Notes: a model not told the origin generated them from the sequence alone. A stretch of DNA of 64,000 bases from Parachryseolinea silvisoli (GCF_021190955.1 NZ_JAIOAO010000005.1:310001-374000), one strand, 5' to 3'; shown: positions 1-9,410, counted from the stretch's first letter. Made by a program: numbers and translations.

Positions 1-256
1 AGGCAGAAATACCGAAGAGCTCAAAGCTAACACCCGCCAGCCATACGACGATGCCATCGGAGACGGCATACTGACCGGTTTTATATCCATGCAACACCTG
101 GGCGGCATCGCGGGCGGCGTCTTGCAGCAATTGCGGACTTAACAGGCCTTGCAGATAGATCGCACCCAGCACACAAGCGAATATGACGTAGTATACGCGG
201 ACAGGAATGCGGATGCGTTCCAAAAAAGTTTCTAACAAGAGGTGTATCGACTGCAT
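1..256 (-). CDS. Hypothetical membrane protein, N-terminal part (runs off the window)
   Basis: An open frame starts at the ATG at 256 and continues without a stop to the left edge, so only the first 85 residues are visible. After a short polar start there is a hydrophobic stretch (PVRVYYVIFACVLGAIYL, about residues 19-36) and a second one near the cut end (IVVWLAGVSFELFGI). This fits a small integral membrane protein with at least two segments. I do not recognise a family. It lies on the same strand as the histidine kinase and its small partner upstream, separated by 87 bp, so a common operon is possible but not shown. Confidence 0.55.
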   Translation of the reverse strand, partial: MQSIHLLLETFLERIRIPVRVYYVIFACVLGAIYLQGLLSPQLLQDAARDAAQVLHGYKTGQYAVSDGIVVWLAGVSFELFGISA

Positions 257-343
257 AACATTTATGCTATGCAAAATAGCGTGCCGTGGGGAAAAGTATA
301 TTACCCCAACATCATGCTATCGCACCTTGTCTATTAATTCTTT

Positions 344-685
344 TCAGGGCTGTACCGGCAGGTAACGCAGCAGCAAACGATCTACTTCCTGATAGAACAA
401 CTGATCGTTTCCGGCCGTCAGGGATGTGGTGCCATGCTCCATGATCTCACGCACCAATCCTTCGTAATGTATACGGTCAAGGGTCGATTGCCGCAGCTGT
501 CTCAATGCCATGCGTATAAACTCGACCTTGATCCGTGATACGTCTTGCATCTGAAAACGTGCCTGGATATACTCGCGCAGATAATTACCGCTCAGCAGAT
601 CGCCGATGAGATCATTGCGGATCAACGTGAGCAGCTCCAGTGTTTTTTCCAGGGGCCACGGTATGGACGTTTTAGGATGCTTCAT
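344..685 (-). CDS. Hypothetical small protein coupled to histidine kinase
   Basis: A 113-residue soluble, helix-rich protein without a signal peptide or recognised motif. Its ATG at 685 lies inside the end of the histidine kinase gene (overlap of 14 bp, 672-685), which indicates translational coupling. The position right after a sensor kinase suggests a role in the same signalling path, but no receiver-domain aspartate pattern is visible, so it is not an obvious response regulator. Function unknown. Confidence 0.65.
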   Translation of the reverse strand: MKHPKTSIPWPLEKTLELLTLIRNDLIGDLLSGNYLREYIQARFQMQDVSRIKVEFIRMALRQLRQSTLDRIHYEGLVREIMEHGTTSLTAGNDQLFYQEVDRLLLRYLPVQP

Positions 686-2522
686 AGAGGGCTTTTTTTT
701 CCGTCACCGACGCCGTCGGAACCTCGAGAGTTTTGTAATAGTTCGGCAGTATAATGAAGAACGATGATCCCTCTCCCGGCGTAGACGTCACGCGCACCTG
801 GCCCTTCAGCCGTTTGAGCGTTTCGTGAAAGACAAATAATCCGAGACCGGAGCCTTTGGAGTCCGTGCTAGCCCGGTAAAACATATCAAAGATTTTATCG
901 ATGTGCTCCGGCCCTATACCGATGCCGTTGTCACGCACCTCGACGGTCGCCTCCAATTCATTGACGGTCAGAAACAGCTTGATATACGACTGTTCTTTGC
1001 CCGGGTCGGAATAGCGAATGGCATTCGAGATCAGGTTGTTCAACAGGATCGTGACCCGATTGCGATCGGAATAGAAGGGCGTGACTTCCTGGATCACGAT
1101 TTCCCGCGTCAGGCGTCCGTTTCCGGCAGGGAAGCTGTGCCCCTCGAAAACCTCTTCCACCAGCTGGTATAGATCCAACTGCTCGGGTTTAATGAGCAGA
1201 CGTTTGTTCTTGGAAAAGCTTACGATTTGGGCGATGAAGGCATCCGAACGCTGAATGCTTTTTTCCATCATGTCGAAGTATACCACCAGGTTCTCCTGCT
1301 GGTTATCGTAGCGCATAATATTAATCAGGCCCAACAGGGACGTCAGCGGCGAGCGTAAATCGTGCGCGGTGCTGTATAAAAAATTATCGAGCTCGCGGTT
1401 GAGCTTCTTTAACTGCCGGTTCTTACGCTTGAGCAATTTTGATTTCGACTGGATCTCTTTCAGCTGCGCATTGGTTTGATGCATCAGAATGTTGAAGGCG
1501 GCCGTGAGCGCGTTGATCTCGTTCGCCGCGTGGCGCACGTTGAAGTCGATGGGCCCGGGCTTCTTATGTACAATCGACATGCGTACCAGCGACGATAAAC
1601 GTGCAATGGGCTCTGACAACCGGCGCGAGATCCACAATCCCGAAATGAGGGAGAAAAATACGGCGCCCGTGAGCATGGCGATATAGAACAGCCGCGCGTT
1701 CTGTTGTGCCTGTACGGACTGCCGCAGCGAGTATTCGGACAGCAGGAAGTATTGGTTGCTGAGCGCCGACGTCAGCTCGTTCAGCTCACGGCGCAAGCCG
1801 TCTTTGTTGCTCAGGCCGATCTGTGACTGGATGTTGACCAGTTCGTTGAAGAGCCGCTGGTATTCCAACATGTGTGTGCGCGCTTCGGTACTGTCGCCGT
1901 GAAAACGCGCCATGTCGCGCATGACCTTGACGGCTGCGCGGTTAAACGTATTGCGATATACCGTATCGTGCCGCAGAAAGAAATCTTTTTCGTGGCGGCG
2001 TAAGAACAATACGTTGACCAAGCCCGGCCCGGCGGATTCTTCTTCCAGCTTGTGCGCATGCCAGCGCATCTTTCCTTCCATTCCATCGTCTTTAAAGCCC
2101 TTGCGATAGACCAGCGCTTCCAGGGCCACAAACTTGTCGTTGTATACCGAGAGTGTGCTGTCGATCGCATCGAGGTTGATGTCCACCTCGTAGCCTTTGT
2201 TGCGTGTCTGCTGCCGCACCGCGCGGATCTCCGCCTGGATGCGCTTGTTCATGCTGTCGCGCAGCTCGAGCGCCGTACTGGTGCGGGTCTTGAAATAGTT
2301 GACGTTGTAAACGTCGAGGTCAAAAAAGTCGTTATCGGATTTGATCAGCGTAAGCGTAAATACCTGAAGTTGGCTGATGCGGCTGTGAATGAGCGCGACC
2401 TTGTTGGCACGGTCGAGTATGTAGAGGGAAACGATGGCCAGGATCAGGATGAGCACTGTCAAAAATAAAAAACCGGAAACCATTCGGCTCCGTATGGAAT
2501 TAAACTCCAAAAATTTAAACAC
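672..2522 (-). CDS. Membrane sensor histidine kinase with HAMP
   Basis: A 616-residue kinase. The order is: an N-terminal TM helix (about 14-35), a long helical periplasmic sensor region (about 40-270), a second TM (about 278-298), a HAMP linker with following coiled coil (about 300-380), a HisKA domain with phospho-acceptor His in STAHDLRSPL (about 388), and an HATPase_c domain with N box (LLNNLISNAIRYSD), G1 (DNGIGIG) and G2 (GSGLGLF). It has no fused receiver. The start is a GTG at 2522; an internal Met at residue 14 would still keep the first TM. The stimulus is unknown. The downstream 113-aa gene overlaps it, and no response regulator is adjacent. Confidence 0.9.
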   Translation of the reverse strand: MFKFLEFNSIRSRMVSGFLFLTVLILILAIVSLYILDRANKVALIHSRISQLQVFTLTLIKSDNDFFDLDVYNVNYFKTRTSTALELRDSMNKRIQAEIRAVRQQTRNKGYEVDINLDAIDSTLSVYNDKFVALEALVYRKGFKDDGMEGKMRWHAHKLEEESAGPGLVNVLFLRRHEKDFFLRHDTVYRNTFNRAAVKVMRDMARFHGDSTEARTHMLEYQRLFNELVNIQSQIGLSNKDGLRRELNELTSALSNQYFLLSEYSLRQSVQAQQNARLFYIAMLTGAVFFSLISGLWISRRLSEPIARLSSLVRMSIVHKKPGPIDFNVRHAANEINALTAAFNILMHQTNAQLKEIQSKSKLLKRKNRQLKKLNRELDNFLYSTAHDLRSPLTSLLGLINIMRYDNQQENLVVYFDMMEKSIQRSDAFIAQIVSFSKNKRLLIKPEQLDLYQLVEEVFEGHSFPAGNGRLTREIVIQEVTPFYSDRNRVTILLNNLISNAIRYSDPGKEQSYIKLFLTVNELEATVEVRDNGIGIGPEHIDKIFDMFYRASTDSKGSGLGLFVFHETLKRLKGQVRVTSTPGEGSSFFIILPNYYKTLEVPTASVTEKKALYEAS

Positions 2523-3113
2523 GGCTAGGTAGTTTTGCTGGCGGATCCGGCAACGCGTGGGGCTTTACTGCCGGAACCAGGGTTAGATGGTTATTGGTTT
2601 TCCTTCCAGGCAGCAAGATACGAGGTCTGTTGCGCGTTTCTGTTTACCCCGTATTAAGTTATTATTACGTGCAATCGCGCGGGCCGTTTTCAACCGTATG
2701 GTTTTGAAGAAATACTACCCGTATTCATCGAAACCAGTGGATCGACGTCATAACCGACGCATCCGCCGCATTGTTTCGATTGGTCCCTTTTACGTTTGCC
2801 GTACACTATACATTCGTTAAACGGACTATTTTCGGGCGGCACACAACATACAATTAACACAGGCTTAATATTAGTATGTCTTTCAATTTTTTTTTACCGC
2901 GATGTTATACTATTGTTATAATACAACATGTTTTTACTATATCTTTAACTCAACTATCCAGGCACACCACCGTGCCATGTTATTGTTCGCGACCGTCTAC
3001 ATCCATTCTCCATACGAGTTATACGAATGATGTTTTTTCTACTGCGTCACTGACAGCAGTGCATTTGACAATTCCTCCGTTTTAACGTCGTTCCAAACGT
3101 TACCAGAAAAACT
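2523..3113. other. Intergenic region between divergent regulator genes
   Basis: This 591-bp gap separates the leftward kinase operon from the rightward AraC gene and should hold both promoters. Short open frames occur but have no protein-like composition. I could not fix a TAnnTTTG element with a matching -33 TTG at proper spacing, so no promoter is assigned. Confidence 0.5.
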
Positions 3114-4112
3114 ATGAGCCATCATTCACAACCAGAAGATTCGTATACAGACAAAGTAAAAGTAACTGAGCATGCCCACGGCCAGATTGACCTCGCTGAA
3201 AATATCCATTCTGACAGCACACTCGTATTAAAATATTCGGGACCGCTCTGCTATGCGCGTGTGCGCGAAGTGCACGTGGATGCTGCCAGCGTAGTCAATA
3301 TCGTGATCCGCACGAAGGATCGCGTATCCGTGCAGATAGCTTCCTCCGAGCCGCTGCTGATGTTCTATATTGTACTGAAAGGCGACCTGCAATACGTGAC
3401 GGGCAAGTACGTCGCGCACACGACCCGTTTTCATTACAACCTGCTGTATCAACCTTCCCTGGAACAGGATTTTGTGTTGGAGAAGGACCGACAATACGTG
3501 CTACTGGCAATACATTTCCAACCGACGGCCTTGCAGCAGTGGGCCGGGCTTCATCCGCTATATTCGCACTTTCTCGAACAGGCTGCTCGCCATGAGTCAT
3601 CGGCGCTTTTTCAGCAGGCACGCTCCGCTTCGCAGGCATTGGTATACGCTGCCCTGAACCTGTTCCGCCGCACTTCGGTCTTTGATCTGAAAATCATGCG
3701 GCAGGTCGCCCTGCTCAATGTATTGCGGCATGCCGTGATGCCGTTGTTTGAGCCGCCCGCTGCCACACACCCCGACCTGAGACCTTCCGACCTGGAGAAG
3801 GTGCATACCGCACGTGCCTATATATTCGACCATCTCGACGAAGGTATTTCGGTGCGAATGCTGGCACGCGTCGCAGGCTTGAATGAACGAAAGCTGAAAC
3901 TGGGTTTTCGCACGATGTACCAGACCACCGTCGGCGGCTTTCTGCGCGAAGAGCGCATGCTACGCGCACTGGCCTTATTAAAAGAAAAGAAGATGCCTGT
4001 CGCGCGTGTAGCGGCAGCGGTGGGATATCGGCATGCCCCCAACTTTTCAGACGCCTTCCGGCGGCACTTCGGCCACCCGCCGACGTTGTGCAGCGAGATC
4101 AGTCGTTTGTAA
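3114..4112 (+). CDS. AraC family transcriptional regulator
   Basis: A 332-residue regulator. The C-terminal ~95 residues form the double helix-turn-helix of AraC/XylS proteins (HLDEGISVRMLARVAGLNER; the second HTH is around VARVAAAVGYRHAPNFSDAF, with the typical F..HFG.PP ending). The N-terminal 220 residues are beta-rich and look like a ligand-sensing cupin-like region, though no metal-binding histidine pattern is clear. Start ATG at 3114. It lies 98 bp upstream of pta on the same strand, so a role in regulating acetate metabolism is possible, but this is only positional inference. Confidence 0.85.
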   Translation: MSHHSQPEDSYTDKVKVTEHAHGQIDLAENIHSDSTLVLKYSGPLCYARVREVHVDAASVVNIVIRTKDRVSVQIASSEPLLMFYIVLKGDLQYVTGKYVAHTTRFHYNLLYQPSLEQDFVLEKDRQYVLLAIHFQPTALQQWAGLHPLYSHFLEQAARHESSALFQQARSASQALVYAALNLFRRTSVFDLKIMRQVALLNVLRHAVMPLFEPPAATHPDLRPSDLEKVHTARAYIFDHLDEGISVRMLARVAGLNERKLKLGFRTMYQTTVGGFLREERMLRALALLKEKKMPVARVAAAVGYRHAPNFSDAFRRHFGHPPTLCSEISRL

Positions 4113-4210
4113 CGCGGGGCGACAAATGTCAGGTAGCACGGTGATAGAAGTCAAAAAAAGCATTTCCAGTAATTTCATACCTTGGAGCGTTTTAACGCCA
4201 CAAGTGCCGT

Positions 4211-6319
4211 ATGAATAAGACCATCTTCATTGCCTCCGCAGAGCCATACACCGGCAAATCGGTGATCGCCCTGGGCCTGATTAACATGCTGCTGGCCCGC
4301 ACCAGCAAGATCGGCTACTTCAAGCCTATTATCCGCCAGACACCCCCCGGTGAAAAAGAGGTGCACATCGAGACAATTCTCAACCACTTTTCCCTGCCGA
4401 TTGAATACGCCGATACGTATGCTTTCAGCGGACAGGAAGTGCTGCGACGCCTGGAGTCCGAGGGCATGGGTGAGATCATCAACACCATCATCACGAAGTA
4501 CAAGAAGCTGGAAGAAGTCTACGACTTTACCGTCATCGAAGGCACCGATTTTCTGGGGGAAGGCCTTGCCTTTGAATTTGAGATCAACGTATCCATCGCC
4601 AAGAATCTGGCCGCGCCGGTGCTGATTGTGGTGAGTGGCGAGCGCCGCACAACGGCCCAGGTGGTAACGGCCGCGCTGAACGTACTGCGCAACTTTGAAA
4701 GCCGCGAGCTACAAGTCATCGGCATGGTGGTAAACCGTGTACAACCGGGGCAGGTAGACGATGTGCGCGAGCTGCTGCGCCTGCAACTGCCAACCGACAT
4801 GATGCTGGTGGTTATTCCGTGGGACAAGAGCCTGCAAAGTCCTACGTTGCGAGAGATCAAAGACGCCCTCGACGCCCGCGTGCTCTTTGGCGAAGAGCTT
4901 CTATCAAACCAGGCCGATAACTTTGTGACCGGCGCCATGATGCTGCCCGGCTTTCTCAGCCACATTAAGGACAACGTGCTGATCGTTACCCCGGGAGACC
5001 GTGGCGACATCGTGATCGGCGCACTACAGGCCAACCTCTCCTCTACCTACCCGAAAGTGGCAGGCATTGTGCTGACCGCCGGCATCGAGCCGGACGAACC
5101 TGTTATCCGCCTGCTGCAGGGTCTGCAAACTGTGGTGCCGATCATTTCCGTGAAGAAAGGCACTTTTGAAACAACCACCATCATCGGCAACATCCACTCG
5201 CGGATTACCGCCGGCAACAAGCAGAAGATCACGCTGGCCATCGACACGTTTGAAAAATACGTGGACTGGAAAGCGCTGGACGACAAACTCTATACATTCG
5301 AGCCAGAGGGCATTACACCGCACATGTTCCAGTACCAGCTGGTGCGGTCGGCGAAGAGCCAGAAGAAACACATTGTATTGCCCGAGGGCAACGAAGATCG
5401 CATTCTGAAAGCCGCCGCGCGCCTCATCAAACAGGATGTGGTAGACCTCACGCTGCTGGGCGACCCTGCTGAAATCACGGCGTCCATCCGCCGCCTGGGC
5501 CTCGACCTCGATCCCGCCTCGATCCGCATCATCAACCCGGCCGACTCATCGTACTATACCCTCTACGTGGAGACACTGTACGAGCTGCGCAAGACCAAAA
5601 ATGTCAACATGGAAATGGCCCGCGACCTGATGACCGACGTCTCCTACTTCGGCACCATGATGGTATACAAAGGCGACGCCGACGGCATGGTGTCAGGCGC
5701 CGTGCATACCACACAGCATACCATTCGCCCGGCGCTGCAGTTTATCAAGACCAGGCCGGGGGTGTCGATCGTGTCCTCGGTATTCTTTATGTGTTTGCCC
5801 GAGCGTGTGGCCGTCTTTGGCGACTGCGCCGTCAACCCCAACCCTACCGCGCCGCAGCTGGCGGAAATCGCCATCTCGTCGGCCGAAAGCAGTGCCCGCT
5901 TTGGCATCGAGCCGCGCATTGCCATGCTGTCGTATTCGTCGGGCAGCTCGGGCGAAGGCGAAGACGTCGAGCGCGTGCGCGAAGCTACTTTGCTGGTGCG
6001 CCAGAAACGTCCCGACCTGAAGATTGAGGGGCCGATCCAATACGATGCGGCGGTCGATCCGCTGGTAGGCAAGCAAAAAATGCCAGGCTCCGAAGTGGCG
6101 GGTCGCGCGAGCGTGCTGATCTTCCCGGACTTAAATACGGGCAACAATACCTATAAAGCCGTGCAACGGGAGACGGGCGCGCTGGCCATCGGGCCCATGC
6201 TGCAAGGGCTGAACAAACCCATCAACGACCTGAGTCGCGGCTGTACCGTGGACGACATCTTCAACACTGTCGTAATCACGGCCATCCAGTGCCAGGACAA
6301 CGCAACGGCTGCCGTATAA
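4211..6319 (+). CDS. pta: Phosphate acetyltransferase
   Basis: Converts acetyl-CoA and phosphate to acetyl phosphate. At 702 residues it is the long form. The N-terminus is a P-loop DTB-synthetase-like domain (SAEPYTGKSVIALGL, residues about 8-22), followed by a DRTGG-type region (about 215-325). The C-terminal catalytic PTA_PTB domain starts near residue 380 (KKHIVLPEGNEDRILKAA) and includes GDADGMVSGAVHTT and the conserved SYSSGSSGEGEDVERVREAT region. Start ATG at 4211. Only 26 bp separate it from the acetate kinase start, so the two form the classical pta-ackA operon. Confidence 0.97.
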   Translation: MNKTIFIASAEPYTGKSVIALGLINMLLARTSKIGYFKPIIRQTPPGEKEVHIETILNHFSLPIEYADTYAFSGQEVLRRLESEGMGEIINTIITKYKKLEEVYDFTVIEGTDFLGEGLAFEFEINVSIAKNLAAPVLIVVSGERRTTAQVVTAALNVLRNFESRELQVIGMVVNRVQPGQVDDVRELLRLQLPTDMMLVVIPWDKSLQSPTLREIKDALDARVLFGEELLSNQADNFVTGAMMLPGFLSHIKDNVLIVTPGDRGDIVIGALQANLSSTYPKVAGIVLTAGIEPDEPVIRLLQGLQTVVPIISVKKGTFETTTIIGNIHSRITAGNKQKITLAIDTFEKYVDWKALDDKLYTFEPEGITPHMFQYQLVRSAKSQKKHIVLPEGNEDRILKAAARLIKQDVVDLTLLGDPAEITASIRRLGLDLDPASIRIINPADSSYYTLYVETLYELRKTKNVNMEMARDLMTDVSYFGTMMVYKGDADGMVSGAVHTTQHTIRPALQFIKTRPGVSIVSSVFFMCLPERVAVFGDCAVNPNPTAPQLAEIAISSAESSARFGIEPRIAMLSYSSGSSGEGEDVERVREATLLVRQKRPDLKIEGPIQYDAAVDPLVGKQKMPGSEVAGRASVLIFPDLNTGNNTYKAVQRETGALAIGPMLQGLNKPINDLSRGCTVDDIFNTVVITAIQCQDNATAAV

Positions 6320-6345
6320 CGCCTATCTTTTCGTTACTTCACAGT

Positions 6346-7542
6346 ATGAATATCCTTGTCATCAACGCGGGCAGCAGCTCGTTAAAATATCAGCTCTTCC
6401 GGATGCCCTCCGAAAAGCCCGCCTGCACGGGTCTCGTAGAGCGTATCGGTCAGCAGGATGCGTTTATCCGCCACAAACAATGGGAAGGCGACGTCGAGAA
6501 AGTAACGGAGCGCACCGGTGGTTTACCGGATCACTACGCCAGTCTCCACGCGGTACTCGCGCTGCTGTCCGCACCGGGTACCGGGGTCATCAGCAGTCCG
6601 GAAGATATTGCTGTCGTGGGACATCGCGTGGTGCATGGCGGGGAGCAATTTGCGGAGCCTGCCATTATCACCCCTGCCGTAAAAGAAACGATCCGCACAT
6701 TGTTCTCGCTGGCGCCCCTGCACAATCCCGCGAACTATACCTGCATCGAGGTGGCGGAGAAAACGTTCCCCCACGCGCGCCAGGTGGCAGTATTCGATAC
6801 CGCCTTTCACCAGACGATGCCACCCCAGGCCTACCGCTACGCGCTGCCCGAGGCGTACTATCGCGAGAAGCGCATCCGCGTGTACGGCTTTCACGGCACG
6901 AGCCACAAGTACGTCACGCAGAAAGCCATGGCCTGGCTGCAAAAGCCGGACGCCCGGCTGATCAGTATACACCTGGGCAACGGTTGCAGCATGGCCGCCG
7001 TGGACAGTGGCCGCTCCGTCGACACCAGCATGGGCTTTGGTCCGCTGGCCGGCCTGATCATGGGCACCCGCTCGGGCGACATCGACCCGTCGGTAGTCTT
7101 CCACCTGATGGAACGCGAAGGCAAGACCGAAGCCGAGATCAGCGCGCTGCTGAACAAACAATCGGGCCTCCTGGGATTGACGGGCACAAACGACATGCGC
7201 GACATCCGCAAAGCCGTCCGCGCCGGCGACGCCCAAGCCGCCCTGGCCTGCGACCTTTACGCCTACCGCGTGCGCAAATACATCGGCGCTTACACGGCCG
7301 TATTAAATGGCCTGGACGCCATAATCTTCACCGCCGGCGTCGGCGAAAACGACGTAGACATCCGCGAAAGCATCTGCCAAAACCTGGACTACCTGGGCAT
7401 TCGCCTGGACCTGGAAAAGAACCGGACAGCCGCTTCCGGCATCCGGGCGATCCATGCCGGGGACTCCCGCGTGGCCGTTTTGGTGGTCCCCACCAACGAG
7501 GAGCTGGAAATTGCCCACCAATGCTACCGGCTACCGGACTAG
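6346..7542 (+). CDS. ackA: Acetate kinase
   Basis: Transfers phosphate from acetyl phosphate to ADP, giving ATP and acetate. It has 398 residues. Signatures seen are MNILVINAGSSSLKYQLF at the N-terminus (acetate kinase signature 1), VYGFHGTSHKYV (catalytic region with His), IHLGNGCSMAAVDSG, DTSMGFGPLAGLIMGTRSGD and, near the end, FTAGVGEN. The frame is open from 6289, but the ATG at 6346 gives the conserved N-terminus, so I chose that. It is the second gene of the pta-ackA operon. No clear terminator was found before the tRNA promoter. Confidence 0.97.
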   Translation: MNILVINAGSSSLKYQLFRMPSEKPACTGLVERIGQQDAFIRHKQWEGDVEKVTERTGGLPDHYASLHAVLALLSAPGTGVISSPEDIAVVGHRVVHGGEQFAEPAIITPAVKETIRTLFSLAPLHNPANYTCIEVAEKTFPHARQVAVFDTAFHQTMPPQAYRYALPEAYYREKRIRVYGFHGTSHKYVTQKAMAWLQKPDARLISIHLGNGCSMAAVDSGRSVDTSMGFGPLAGLIMGTRSGDIDPSVVFHLMEREGKTEAEISALLNKQSGLLGLTGTNDMRDIRKAVRAGDAQAALACDLYAYRVRKYIGAYTAVLNGLDAIIFTAGVGENDVDIRESICQNLDYLGIRLDLEKNRTAASGIRAIHAGDSRVAVLVVPTNEELEIAHQCYRLPD

Positions 7543-7589
7543 TTTGATATTTTTTGAAGCCCGGAACAACGGCGTCTGCCCAGAGTTAT

Positions 7590-7597
7590 TATCTTTG
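7590..7597 (+). promoter_or_regulatory. -7 element of the tRNA-Ser promoter
   Basis: TATCTTTG fits the Bacteroidota -7 consensus TAnnTTTG exactly and ends 10 nt before the first base of the tRNA, the right distance for transcription start. No TTG was found at the usual -33 spacing. Confidence 0.55.
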
Positions 7598-7607
7598 CAC
7601 CCCGCTC

Positions 7608-7694
7608 GGAGAGATGCCAGAGCGGTTGAACGGGGCGGTCTCGAAAACCGTTATACCTGCAAGGGTATCCAGGGTTCGAATCCCTGTCTCTCCG
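7608..7694 (+). tRNA. tRNA-Ser (anticodon CGA)
   Basis: The acceptor stem GGAGAGA (7608-7614) pairs with TCTCTCC (7687-7693), with G as discriminator. The anticodon stem GCGGT/ACCGT encloses loop CTCGAAA with anticodon CGA, reading UCG serine codons. A long class II variable arm follows, and the T arm has GGTTCGAATCC. CCA is not fully encoded. The gene is the integration target of the neighbouring prophage: the recombinase gene on the other strand ends inside it at 7651. Confidence 0.95.
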
Positions 7695-9210
7695 CAGAAG
7701 CAGACGATGAAGAAATCAAATTCTTTTCGTCTGCTTTTTTGTTTTCTATCTCGTTGTGCATCAAGCAAATTAGTCGCACTGCCTCGTTCACTCTCGGGGT
7801 TCGATATTTTCCGTTCTCAAAAATCAATTTTTCTGGAAATATCGAACCTAACATCAAATCACGGGCTGCCAGGTCTTTTAGCCCTGCATAGAAACTGCCC
7901 AGATCACGGACGATTATTACTGCATGGCGTACGTATTTCTCGAAGTCTTCGAGTGGTGATGATAGCGTTGCTTTCTTCCGGATTAAGTCGTTGATAGTGT
8001 TTTCGAGAGTCGCTTTCATGTCTTTATACTCTGCTACATCAAACTCGCCGTCCAGACGCATTTGCTTCGCGTTTTGGAGGCGTTTCTGGTTACGGGCGAT
8101 CTCTGCATCTATAGCGTCTGTCTCACGTTGGTCGTCGCGTTGATTGGATTGGAACGTGCCCATTAGATACTCTTGAAAAGCTTCGATGGCGGCACCATTG
8201 GGTTTAAAGCCGGAAAGATATTTACGAAATTCTTCGTGTGCTTTGTCGGCTCTGAAACGTTCTCTGCACCCGTGTTGGCAGTGATAATAAAAGTACCGGC
8301 CGCCGCGACCTTTGGACGCACTGCCGGTAAGTAGATTACCACAACGTCGGCATGTCAAATGACCACGGAAGAGTACTTCTTCTTTCGTCGTATTCTTTGT
8401 TGGCCTATTGGGCTTTCGTTCTTGTAGGATGTTTTGTACCTCATAGTATAGGTCTTCACTTATGATCGGTTCGTGTACCGCGCGTGTGTAGTAGGACGGT
8501 TCACCTTTAAAGGCGGGCACGCATACTCTACCGATATACGCATGATTTCGTAATAGTATGTGGAAGGCTGAACGTGCGGAATTAAGTCCTTTCTGATTCA
8601 TCTTACGCCTGAGTTCTTCCACGCCAAAAGCGCCGGTGGCGAACTGCTCAAATGCTTCCCGGACTAAAGGCGCGTGTGTATCGGGAACGATTGTGGCTTT
8701 GCCATCGTCACCCCGTACATTCTTATAGCCCGCAGGCGCTACGTTGGCCCACCGGCCTTCTTTGCGGGCGCGGTAGACGCCGGTGATGACGTTGGCTGAC
8801 CGTCGGTCGTTCTCCACTTCCGGAGCCGCCAAGTAGAAAGCCAGCATCATTTTGTTCTCGGGAATGCTGAGGTCCAGCGGTTGTTCGACAGCCTGCGGTT
8901 CTACGTTCAGTTTTTTGAGCGTGGCGAGCATTGCGTACGAGTCGGTGGCGTTCCGGGAAAAGCGACTCCAGTTGGTGAACAATAGTAAATCCACTTCGCC
9001 AGGATGCTTCTTGGCGAAGTGTAAAAACTTTTGAAATGCTGGCCGAACGAATGTCTTCGCGGAGTGGTCGTCTTGGTAGTGGGCGACAACGGTAAAATTA
9101 TTTGCTTCACAGTACTTTCGTAGTCGCTCTTCTTGATACGGAAGACTGTAGCCACGATCAGCCTGATCGTCTGTCGATACGCGGGTGTAAATTATTGCCC
9201 TTCTTTTCAT
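7651..9210 (-). CDS. Large serine recombinase (prophage integrase)
   Basis: A 519-residue site-specific recombinase that should integrate and excise the prophage. The N-terminal resolvase domain has the nucleophile Ser in YTRVSTDDQADRGYS (about residue 12) and LLLFTNWSRFSRN. It is followed by a Recombinase domain (about 160-270), a zinc ribbon with C..C (LTCRRCGNLL) and CQHGC, and a coiled-coil region (about 350-430). The last residues, AERQGFEPWIPLQV, are read from the tRNA-Ser T arm and acceptor, and the stop also lies in the tRNA, so the present C-terminus is host-encoded. Start ATG at 9210, overlapping the upstream small gene by 53 bp. Confidence 0.95.
   Translation of the reverse strand: MKRRAIIYTRVSTDDQADRGYSLPYQEERLRKYCEANNFTVVAHYQDDHSAKTFVRPAFQKFLHFAKKHPGEVDLLLFTNWSRFSRNATDSYAMLATLKKLNVEPQAVEQPLDLSIPENKMMLAFYLAAPEVENDRRSANVITGVYRARKEGRWANVAPAGYKNVRGDDGKATIVPDTHAPLVREAFEQFATGAFGVEELRRKMNQKGLNSARSAFHILLRNHAYIGRVCVPAFKGEPSYYTRAVHEPIISEDLYYEVQNILQERKPNRPTKNTTKEEVLFRGHLTCRRCGNLLTGSASKGRGGRYFYYHCQHGCRERFRADKAHEEFRKYLSGFKPNGAAIEAFQEYLMGTFQSNQRDDQRETDAIDAEIARNQKRLQNAKQMRLDGEFDVAEYKDMKATLENTINDLIRKKATLSSPLEDFEKYVRHAVIIVRDLGSFYAGLKDLAARDLMLGSIFPEKLIFENGKYRTPRVNEAVRLICLMHNEIENKKADEKNLISSSSASAERQGFEPWIPLQV
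7679..7696 (+). repeat. attL core: tRNA 3' end repeated at 44016-44033
   Basis: The 18 bases AATCCCTGTCTCTCCGCA (T-arm and acceptor 3' strand) recur without mismatch at 44016-44033. A direct copy of a tRNA 3' end about 36 kb downstream is the usual mark of an island inserted at that tRNA. Confidence 0.65.
7699..7741 (+). terminator. Rho-independent terminator for tRNA-Ser, nested in the recombinase gene
   Basis: AGCAGACGA (7699-7707) pairs with TCGTCTGCT (7727-7735), extended by AAGAA/TTCTT inside, and is followed by a T run. On the + strand it is a good intrinsic terminator just behind the tRNA. On the - strand the same bases encode part of the recombinase C-terminus (KKADEKNLISSSSASAER). 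It belongs to the prophage side of the junction, so the element seems to bring a terminator for the tRNA it enters. Confidence 0.7.
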
Positions 9211-9391
9211 CCTCTTTCTGCTTTAGGTATGACTTATACTCTGCCCTGGCCATCACCGAGAGGAAATTATGGATTATCGTAATTTCTTCTTTAGAAAAAT
9301 GATAGCCGTGTTTGGCAAATATTTCTCTGCATCTTTCCTCACTGACCATACCCATTGCATCAAATAGTGCACCTAACCTCTCGACTGACAA
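9158..9391 (-). CDS. Small conserved protein upstream of serine recombinase
   Basis: A 77-residue helical, charged protein (MVSEERCREIFAKHGYHF, SKEEITIIHNFLSVMARAEY). Its 3' end overlaps the first 53 bp of the recombinase gene in another frame, a strong sign of coupled expression. Small proteins with this type of sequence are, to my memory, common immediately upstream of Bacteroidota serine recombinases, so a helper or directionality role is possible. No DNA-binding motif is certain. Confidence 0.7.
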   Translation of the reverse strand: MSVERLGALFDAMGMVSEERCREIFAKHGYHFSKEEITIIHNFLSVMARAEYKSYLKQKEDEKKGNNLHPRIDRRSG

Positions 9392-9410
9392 ATTTACAAG
9401 CTACTGATAA

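Noticed and set aside
2587-3085. Short rightward frames in the gap before the AraC gene
   Set aside because: Random-looking composition, no start context, no coupling to neighbours.
4315-7521. Many long frames opposite or shifted to pta and ackA, some over 200 codons
   Set aside because: They come from the high G+C codon use of these two clearly conserved genes; sequences are low-complexity Arg/Ala/Gly-rich.
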